Origin: Podocnemis expansa
Lineage: Eukaryota; Chordata; Testudines; Podocnemididae
Reading direction: 5' to 3'
Assembly (NCBI GenBank): GCA_007922195.1
Contig: ML681996.1
Span: 16,614,468-16,678,467 of the forward strand
DNA: 64,000 nt
Within the stretch, counting starts at the first letter, position 1. Each line of letters begins with the position of its first letter. Below are positions 56,040 to 64,000 of the stretch, piece after piece. The position numbers and the translations under genes are program-made. The notes under the pieces are model-generated. The model saw nothing but the letters and a program-made list of their open reading frames with translations, made no database searches and had not been told where the DNA came from.

Positions 56040-56641
56040 TATACTTGCTGAGAAGTTGTGACTCTGGGGAAGAGTTGGGTCATGGTGGATAAGCAGTTGA
56101 ACATTTGTTCCCAATGCAGTGCAATGGTCAAAAGGGTTAATGTGGTTCTTTGGTGCATAAAGCAGGAAACTCATGAGTACAGCAGTTATTTTACCTCTGT
56201 ATTCGGTGGAGGTGTGTCTGATGCTGGAATACTGTGTCCTATTCTGATGTTAACAATTCAGGAATGATGTTGAAAAACTGAAGAGGATTCAGAGAAAATG
56301 CATGACAATAATTAAAGGATCAGAATATGTACCTTACAATGCTTCAAGAAGTTCAAGCTATTTAGCTTAACAAAGAAAGGTTTAAATCGTGATTTGATTA
56401 CCGTTTATAAGTATGTAAATTGGGAATAAATATTTAATAATAAGCTGTTCATTTTAGCAGCAAAAGATATAACACGAACCAATAGCTAGACAATGTGAAG
56501 GTGATGCTAGACAAATTTTGACTGGAAATGAGATGTAACTTTTTAACAGAGAGGGTAACTGAGTACTATATATTACCTTTAGGAAATTCTCTGGAGGTCA
56601 GACTAAATAAATCACAAGGGTGCATTCTGATCTTAATCTAT

Positions 56642-57393
56642 GGGCTGATCTACACGGACAGTGAAATTTGACATACTGCTGCTGGCCTCGACTTTCTGCA
56701 GCCTGTGTCTCCACTGTCAGAGCAGTAAATTAATTAATTAATTAAAATAGAGCTGTAAATTCAGTTTCCTAACGCCAGCCCTGCAAATGGTGTAGCACTG
56801 AGATCAAAATCTACAATTCCAATTTAGGTCTGTGTAGCTAGAGATTAGCTTTTCTTTTTCTGTCTCTTTACCATGGCAACATGGTCTCTTTACCATGATT
56901 GCAGTCCTAGGAAATTTTCAATTAATTTCTATCACTGCATGAAGCACTGTACCTCTCTGTTGTGTCTGTTGCAGAGAAAAAACAAGGAAAGCTTTTCCTG
57001 ATTTTTTGTTCTTTCATGAAGACGGGAGGGGGACTGAAAGGAGGTGAACATTTCCATAGGGGTAGTTGTGTTAGTCTGTGGACAGCAAAAACAATGTGAA
57101 TCCTGTGCCACCTTAAAGAGTAACGGATTTCTTTGGGCATAAACTTTTGTGGGCTCCAGCCCACTTTGTCAGATGCATCCCATGAAAGCTTATGCCCAAA
57201 GAAATCTGTTATTCCTTAAGGTGCCACAGGACTTGTGGTGTTTTTACTACCCACAGTGCAGTGCATTTCAGAAAGTAATGTGCGTAATGGGGATGTGAGA
57301 CCTTGAGCAAGCAATTTGGTGTGATCATTCACCTTCTGTAATTCGACAGCCTAAGGTCAAATTACAACTCCATCCCAGTGTAGACAAGCCCTG
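56642..57393. mobile_element. TIR element nested in CR1
   Basis: Starts GGGCTGATCTACAC and ends GTGTAGACAAGCCC, an inverted pair related to the GGCTATGTCTACAC termini. Flanking triplets are TAT and TGT. About 200 bp of the interior (57057-57256) is another repeat. No coding frame with a domain. Confidence 0.6.
57057..57256. mobile_element. palindromic element, two arms, nested
   Basis: The left arm has GGTAGTTGTGTTAGTCTGTG, CTGTGCCACCTTAAAGAG and GGGCTCCAGCCCACTTTG. The right arm has the inverse, GAAAGCTTATGCCCAAAGAA and AAGGTGCCACAGG. The spacer is very short, so the unit is nearly a perfect-format hairpin. Same family as 12581-12810. Confidence 0.6.
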
Positions 57394-57750
57394 TGAATCT
57401 GAATCAAGGAAGACTTAGGTTAGACATTAGGAAAAATCTTTTTAACTCTATATACAGTTAAGACCTGCAGTGTGTTACTAAGGTAGGTTATGTAATCCCC
57501 ATCACTGGATGGTTTTAAGAACAGGTTGGACAAACAACTGTCAGAGATACTCCATTTATTTGGTCCTGCCTCGGTATGAGAACCTTCTAGCCCTTCATTC
57601 TGTGATTCTAAAGATGCAAATAAGTGTCTTGTAGAATTTTCAAAATTGTCTATGTCACTAGGTATCAAACTGCATCTTTAGGCACCTAAATACCTTTGCA
57701 AATCTGGCATTTAGGAGCTTAAATCCCACTGATTTTCAATGAAACTGAGG

Positions 57751-58692
57751 CATTTTCATTAATGATCTGGATGATGGAGTAGATTGCACACTCAGTAAGT
57801 ATGTGGATGACACCAAGCTGGGGGGAACGGTAGACACAGTGGAGGGCAGGGACAGGATTCAGGGAGACCTTGATAAATGGAGAACTGGGCCAATAGAAAT
57901 CTCATGAGGTTCAACAAGGACAAGTACAAAGTCCTGCACTTAGGACAGAAAAATCCCATGCACTGCTACAGGGTGGGGAGCGATCAGTTAAGTAGCAGCA
58001 CTGTAGAAAAGGACATGAGGGTATTGGTGGATGGGAAGCTGAATATGAGTCAACAGTGTGCTCTTGCTGACAAAGAGGCCAATGGCATACTGGGCTGCAT
58101 CAAAAGAAGTGTTGCTAGCAGATCAAGGGATGTGATTGTTCCCTTCTATTCAGCATTGGTGAGGCTGCATCTGGAATACTGTGTCCAGTTTTGGGTTTCC
58201 CACTACAAAAAGGACATAGACAAATTAGAAGGAGTCCAGCGGAGGGCAACAAAAATGATAAAGGGGCTAGAGCACAAAACTTATGAAGAAAGACTGAAGG
58301 AACTAGGCATCTTTATCCTGCAGAAGAGAAGAGAAGAGTGAGGGGGGATTTGATGCAACCTTCAACTACTTGAAGGGATGCTCCAAAGAGAACAGAGTTT
58401 GGCTGTTCTCAGTAGTAACAGAGGACAGAACAAGGAGCAATGGTTTCAAGTTACAGCTAGGGAAGTTGAAGTTGGATATTAGGAAATTTTTCTTACTAGG
58501 AGGGTGGTGAAGCATTGGAATGGGCTGCCTAGGGAGGTGGTAGAATCTCCATCTTTGGAGATGTTTAAGACTCGGTTAGACAAAACACTGGCTGGGATGA
58601 TTTAGTAAGAATGGTTCTGCTTTTTTTGGCAGGGGGTTGGACTAGATGATCTCAGGAGGTCCCTTCCAACCCTGTGACTCTATGTTTCTATG
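57751..58692 (+). mobile_element. CR1 LINE, 5'-truncated
   Basis: Begins in the RT at CATTTTCATTAATGATCTGG, with the polymerase box read as YVDDTKLGG (about 57800-57826). It continues through [40 protein letters not shown] and [20 protein letters not shown] to the tail TGTGACTCTATGTTTCTATG. One frame stays open for 154 codons (57877-58341). The 3' UTR shows the conserved GGGGGTTGGACTAGATGATC. Insertion truncated the 5' side, as with the copy at 46006. Confidence 0.85.
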
Positions 58693-60829
58693 AGTCTGTT
58701 ATTTAAATCACATGTACTTATCTGGAAATTTTATTCATTTTATAAAAATTCACAGCTAGAAGTGTAACCTCTGTGGTCTGAAGCTCTAGAGCGTAAGTCG
58801 CTTTCTGCTCCAATCTGTTGATGAATAAGGGAAAGAGTGGCCACAGAGCTCTTTCAGCTGCATAAGCTATTAGCATACAATTCCAGATGGGCAGGCAGAA
58901 TGGGAAGGACCTGTCTGCCGCCATCTGTTAGTGAACAGGTGAAGTACAGCTTCAGAGGAACTCATTTCCATAAGCTTTCTACACAGAATTACTCCAGTGA
59001 CACTTTAAAGGTTGCCATTACATTACACAAATATAGAATTGGTTGGTAGTGGAAATGAAATTAAAGGCAAAAGAGTGCAAAGGACTCCTTTTTTTGTGGC
59101 AAGGACCCTGCTCAAAGTCCCATATACTGAGGATCTCTCCATTGGCTAAGTAGACCTCAGTACTCTGAGACTATGCTACACCAAATCATGAGGGAAGGGC
59201 ATAGTGAATGGGAAAGGGTGAAATGATAGGTGCACAGGGAAAACTGAAATAATAGATTATTGCCAGATTTACCATAGAGAGAGTTATACTTTTCATTCAT
59301 GTAGCTCTATTGTTGCTGGGGTCACTTCCTCGAGTAGCGGGTTCCTTGTCTCAATATTCAGACTCAGGACTGATCCTAGAAAGAGGGATTCAAGCCAGTG
59401 GTCTCTGACAGTTGTAGGAGGGCTCCCTGATTTTCTGAAATTGGCCTCTTTTGCTGCTGACAACATCTGGATGAAAAGTTCCAGAAGTAAAGTCCTCCAA
59501 GGAAAACCACATGCCTCCTAAATACATTCTGACACAACAAACAAACTTCAGAGCTGCTAATCATGAGTAATTGTTATTCTGATAAACAAAAAAAACATGC
59601 ATAAATATATTGAGAGAAGTTATACAGTTCTCATTTTAAGTTATGCAAAAGTCAGAGGCAAACTCTGTGTGAGATGGTAAAACTTTTATCACTTCACAGA
59701 AATATTGCAGTTGACGTGATTCTAAAATCAAGTGTGTAAATGAAAGACCAAAAATAGTTTTGTTGCATAGGAGAAGAGATGATACTTGGTAGAAAGACTT
59801 TGGGACAGCTGTATTTTTCTTTTGTCAGCATCAGCCTCAATGTGATCAGCCTCTTGAGCTAGTTGTGCTGCTGTTAGTTTATCAAGATGTAAATATCTGC
59901 AACAAGAAAAGAAGCTTGGAGCCTCTAGTTTTAATGAAAACTGTTGTTTTACCATGTTGCTTTTGAGGTTCACTTTATTAGGGGTCAGACAGATTTAAGT
60001 AAGTAAGAAATAAGAAAAATGGATCACACGTTATCACTGCTTTTTATTTTCAGTTTTATTTTTACAAGGTCTGAGGGTATGCTAATTTAGCCAAGCCTGT
60101 AAATAATGCATATGAATTGAAGGGCTCCTGATGTTCAGCATTGCCATTTTAAATATCAACTACTATCTTCCAGAGCTTTCCCTCTTGCATTATAAGACTC
60201 ATAACTATGCTCTAAGTCACAGTATGCAATCTGAGTGTGTTACCTGAGTCTTGACTACTCTATCTTTTTAAATTAAAAAAATCCATTAGTAGTGCTGAAG
60301 ATCAAATAGTTTCAAACCTAATACATTTGAGGTTTCCTGTGGAAGATTGGCATGCAGCGTGACCCTGACTGAATAAGCTTATTGGCAAGAAAGCTAAATT
60401 CTTTTACAGAACTGCTGAAACTGGAAGTAAAGACTCCTATGATAGAGTTTCTAACTCAGTATGTGGGAACTGTGTCAAATTACAAAGGATGAATATAAAC
60501 AAATACTGTAAGTTTGTCCCTACATAATTAGAATAAACTAGTTAGAGACATAAAGATTAACAAAAAAAATAGTCTAGTGGTAATTAGAAGCAGGAAGAAG
60601 ACCAAGGATGGGGTAGGCCCATTACTCAATGGTTGGACTCAGTGGTGGGAGTGGGGTTAGGATTGACATTAACTGAAAATGTAGAAATGGCAAGAAGTGC
60701 TAAATGACTTTCTTTTGTTTGTTTTCACTGAAAGGGTTAGTAACGCTTGGTCGTCTAATACAGTGAATGCCAGCAAAAACAACATAGGCTGTGAGGCTAA
60801 AATAGGGAAAAGTTCAAAATTACGTAGGC
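58693..60829. other. unassigned AT-rich interval
   Basis: No gene or definable repeat. Frames are at most about 81 codons and none shows a domain. Confidence 0.45.
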
Positions 60830-62770
60830 ATTCATGTCTTCAAGTCATCAAGGTCTGATTCAAATATATCCTAGAATACTCATGGAGCTGACTGGGGAAC
60901 TATCTGAGCCATTAGTGATCATCTTTGAAAAGTTATGGAAGACAAGAGATTCAGAAGACTGGAAAAAGGCGAATATAATGTCCATCTATGAAAAGGAAAA
61001 TAAGGCTAACCAGGGCAATTACAGACCAGTCAGCTTAATTTCAGTACCTAGAAAGACAATGGAACAATTATTAAGCAATCAATTTGCAAATGCATAATAG
61101 ATAAGAAGGTGATAAATAACAGTCAGTGGATTCGATAAGAAGAATTATGTTAACCAACCCAACAACTTTCTTTAACAGGGTAATAAATCTTCTGAATAAG
61201 GGTGGGAAGTGGTTGTTGTGGTATATCTTGACATTAGTAAGGCTTTCAGTATTGTCTTGTATGACCTTCTTATAAACAAACTAGGAAAATACAACCAAGC
61301 TAGAGCTACTATAAGGTGTGTGCCTCTCTGGTTAGAAAACCATGTAGAGGGATAGTTTTCCTGCTCCAGTGGGGACGGGTTAAAAGCCAGGAAGAAGGGA
61401 GCTACCAATGGGAGCAGGTAGCTGCAGAGCCAGTCAGGGCCCGGGATCCCTGTATATAAGAATGCTGCAGCCCCAGCTCTCAGTAGTCTTCCCTTGGTGT
61501 GTGTGGTGGAAGGATGTGCTGTCAGGAAGCAGGACCAGGTACAGTTCTGTGTAGCCTGCTGGGGTTTGGCCAGAGCACAGACCCTCATACAAAGGTAAGA
61601 GGTACCTGGGGGTGTCATGGGCATGGCCTAAGGGACCTGATTAACTGTTTTGGGGGCAGAGGCAGTGTCAGGTGTGGTGCATAGAGTCCCTAAGAAGTGA
61701 GTGGGCTCAGGTCCTTCCCTGCCTCCCCCAGATGACTAGTGACCAGCAGTAGAACTAGTGGAACATAGAATGAGCCTGCCAGAACTAAACCCTACCTGGA
61801 AGAGGGGACCTAAGGAAAGGACTCAGCTGGAGGGCTGAGGCATGAAATAGAGACCTAGAGAAACAAAGCACAGGTCACCAGGCAGATGTACACTTGACTA
61901 ATTTCCTGGGAAAATCAAACATGGATCAAAGGCCACAGGGTCCCCCCAACTGGTAGAGTGCTGGGGTTGGCAAAGCCCAGCTGTGGCCTGGCCATTCAGT
62001 CCCTGGGGGTGGTGGGGCTGACCGGAACATGCGATGTATCTTCTGGAGCATCCCAAAGGCCGAACTAGAGCACAAGCCAGTTGCCCCACCACCCCCAAGG
62101 GCCAACCAGCCAGGTTGTTATCAGCCCACCCTGCCACTGGCAGTAGACTGGCCAGCCCAGGGGCAGGGAGGGAGCTCAGAGCCTGGTTTGGACTGGCCCA
62201 CCCTACCCCAAGGGAGGGACTGGACAGCCCAGGGTTAGTCCAGGAGTGGAGCGTAGAGCCAGCCTCTGGACTGTCCCATGCCACTCCCCAGTGCTGGGAG
62301 GGGAGAGGGCTACCACACTGTGGTGGGCCCCTGGCCATGGGCCCCACTGACCCATGTGGTAATCTGCCCCGGGGAGCAATCACCAGGACATGTCCAAGCA
62401 GTGAGATGTGCTAGCAAATGTCTACACCTTATGGCAGTTATTTGTGAATTCCCAGACAATATTTATCAGTGGTTCACAGTGAAGCTGGAAGAACATACCA
62501 AGTGGGGTCCCATAGGGATCATGGCAGAGAGTACATTTATAAAATTTGTGGATAATACTTTATTGGAATGTGTTGCAAGTGCCTTAGAGGACAGGATTAA
62601 CATTCAAAATGATCTGGACAAACTGAAGAAATAGTCTGTAGTAAAAAGGATGAAATTTAAGAAGGACAAATGCAACGTACTTCATTTAAGAGGGAACAAT
62701 CAGCTGCACACATGCAAGAAAGGGAAACAACTCCCTAAGAAAGATTACCATGCAATGGAATTTAGGAGTT
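60830..62770 (+). mobile_element. old CR1 LINE RT region split by an insertion
   Basis: From 60884 the translation follows the CR1 reverse transcriptase: LTGELSEPLVIIFEKLWKTR, DWKKANIMSIYEKENKANQG, NYRPVSLISVPRKTMEQLL, then a decayed catalytic block (LDISKAF at about 61228) and LWLENHVEG at about 61329-61355. After the foreign block it resumes at about 62446 with SWKNIPSGVP-like sequence (62480-62515) and a KFVDNT box (FADD position, about 62540-62560), ending in decayed C-terminal text near 62770. Many stops; inactive. It shows more of the RT than any other CR1 copy here. Confidence 0.75.
61350..62435 (+). mobile_element. unclassified, LTR-like insertion in CR1
   Basis: About 1.08 kb separates two consecutive segments of the CR1 RT. 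The insert is GC-richer and holds a promoter-like stretch with TGTATATAAGAATGCTGCAG at about 61451-61470 (TATA box). It also contains GGGCCCGGGATCCC just upstream and long purine-rich text around 61790-61880. Frames at 61898-62414 on both strands are low-complexity Gly/Pro-rich and probably not coding. The layout fits an LTR with U3 and TATA, but I could not find convincing TG...CA termini or a target duplication, so class and borders are open. Confidence 0.35.
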
Positions 62771-63585
62771 AGAGTGGATTTTCAATTTTTCATTTGTGAA
62801 ATGTTTTGTTTCAAAATTTCACTAAATTTTACTTAAAAACATCTTTTTAAAAACTCCAAAAAAGAGTAATGTTTATTTGCTCCAAAATTATTTATTTCAA
62901 CTTTCCTGTTTTTTCTAAGAAATTAAAAAAAAATGTTCATTCCAAAATGGGTGTTTTTTGGTTTTGGTTTAGCCACTGAACCAAAAAATTAGATATTTTT
63001 CAAGTTCTGTATACAAATTGTGTTATACAATATGACAGGCATACTTTTGTATCTGGGAGATAAGCATTTTGGGAGCAAAGAGATTTCAAAAAGAGCTGAG
63101 CAGAATTTCAAAATTCAACTGCAAAGGTGGTATGAGGGGAATTCTGCACACTGCAGAAAATTGGTGGTCCTTGGAAAATGACTCCATTTCATTTAGCTGC
63201 CTATTCAAAAATGTCATGCATTGGAAACTCGTATCAGATTTTGGGAAATCTATTCCACTGAATTTGGTAGTATCTAAATAGGATCGTGGTTTCTGCCAAG
63301 CTGCTCAAAGATGAACAGGAATTTCTTTTCTCACACAAAGTAATTTGTTTGAGCTTTTTTGGGGGGAAACTCACTTTTCTGCAAGAAACCCTGCCTGAAC
63401 AGATCTAATGATTGTATGAAGAGTGACAGAAACTTGTGTGTGTTTGGTGGGAAATGTGAGCAAACTTTTTACTGGTAGCTACACTGTGCTTGTGACTGAT
63501 TCTTGTCCCGGTGCTATTTAACTCCCCCCCCCCCGTAAACTGAAAGAAAACATAAGATTGTTATTGACAGTACTGTCAATGGAAA
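62771..63585. other. unassigned AT-rich interval
   Basis: Contains T- and A-rich low-complexity text (62780-63000) with scattered TTTCAAAAT words, a C homopolymer at about 63524-63535 and no recognisable gene. Confidence 0.45.
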
Positions 63586-64000
63586 GTGATAACTAGTCGG
63601 AAGCACATTGATCTGGACTACTTAATGGACTGGGAAGAAGCAAAAATATGTATTGTAATATGGCTATATTTATGTTTACATCTGGGAATAAACAATGTAG
63701 AACATACCTACAGGATGGGAGACTCTAGCCTGAGACGCACTAATTCTGAAAAAGATTTAGTGGTCATGTGGATAATCTGCTGAACATGAGCTCCCAGTGT
63801 GCCACAGTGTCCAAAAGAACTAACGTAATCCTGAGATGCATAAACAGAGGAATCTTGAGGAGGAGGAAGAGTAGAGAATATTTTAGCTCTCCATTTGGCA
63901 CTGATGTAACGGTTGCTGGAATACTGTCTCCAGTTCTGGTGTACTCAATTCAGTAAGGATGTTGAAAAACTGGAGGGGTTTCAAAGAAGATACATGACAA
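63586..64000 (+). mobile_element. old CR1 LINE fragment running off the window
   Basis: Decayed CR1 C-terminal text: SLRRTNSEKDLVVM (63724-63766), then in another frame DNLLNMSSQCATVSKRTNVI (63771-63830) and LRCINRGILRRRKS. These match [20 protein letters not shown] and the following segment in the younger copies. It continues to the window end with AGGATGTTGAAAAACTGGAG. Confidence 0.7.

Larger units (their letters stand above)
56040..57615 (+). mobile_element. old CR1 LINE 3' fragment split by a TIR element
   Basis: A degenerate CR1 C-terminal region (GTGGATAAGCAGTTGAACAT, then AGCCCAGTG- and GGAATACTGTG-type words, AGGATTCAGAGAAAATGC) runs from 56040 to about 56640. The copy resumes at about 57394 with GGAAGACTTAGGTTAGACAT and the 3' UTR, ending near CATTCTGTGATTCTAAAG at 57597-57614. 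Heavily mutated. Confidence 0.65.

Overview
This window looks like non-coding, transposon-packed vertebrate nuclear DNA, most probably from a turtle. The evidence is indirect. CR1 LINE copies carry the sauropsid 3' tail built from ATTCTATG units. A DIRS tyrosine-recombinase retrotransposon (a class I know from turtles, squamates, amphibians and fish but not as a normal bird or mammal component), a Tx1-clade LINE, a tRNA-derived SINE with a CR1 tail, and AT-rich terminal-inverted-repeat elements opening GGCTATGTCTACAC all occur together. No tRNA, rRNA, CRISPR array or prokaryote-style operon is present. I found no confidently recognisable host gene; at most one weak candidate terminal exon (8489-8662) is worth testing.

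Layout. 1-44 is the 3' tail of a CR1 copy. 357-822, 3346-4257, 5141-5516, 17845-18244 and 18444-18848 are members of one AT-rich TIR/MITE-like family, several nested in old CR1 copies at 2895-5140 and 17265-18443; some insertions show 3-bp target duplications. 6396-6638 is a short hAT-like element. 20455-21785 and 27914-32975 are minus-strand CR1 material. The latter includes ORF1 with an esterase-like domain (31574-32641) and the ORF2 endonuclease (29094-29795), and is split by a 1.44-kb element with LTR-like ends (29995-31438). 32985-40975 is a nearly full-length but broken Tx1-clade LINE on the plus strand, with a zinc-knuckle ORF1 and an endonuclease-RT ORF2. 45725-48293 is a putative LTR with a ~44-bp tandem repeat, interrupted by a CR1 copy that itself hosts a SINE. 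49926-55428 is a minus-strand DIRS element whose inverted termini and internal complementary region are readable by eye. 56040-64000 holds more CR1 copies with nested insertions.

How the parts relate. The units are genomic parasites rather than cooperating host genes. CR1 supplies the clearest trans relationship, because the SINE at 46413-46512 ends in the CR1 3' tail and was probably mobilised by CR1 machinery. The DIRS tyrosine-recombinase frame is open and keeps its catalytic residues, while its RT and RNase H are damaged. The Tx1 ORF2 keeps every endonuclease motif and the YADD RT motif, but carries three in-frame stops and three frame changes. Nesting order gives a relative age: AT-rich TIR elements, LTR-like elements and the SINE lie inside CR1 copies, and one CR1 lies inside an LTR-like element.
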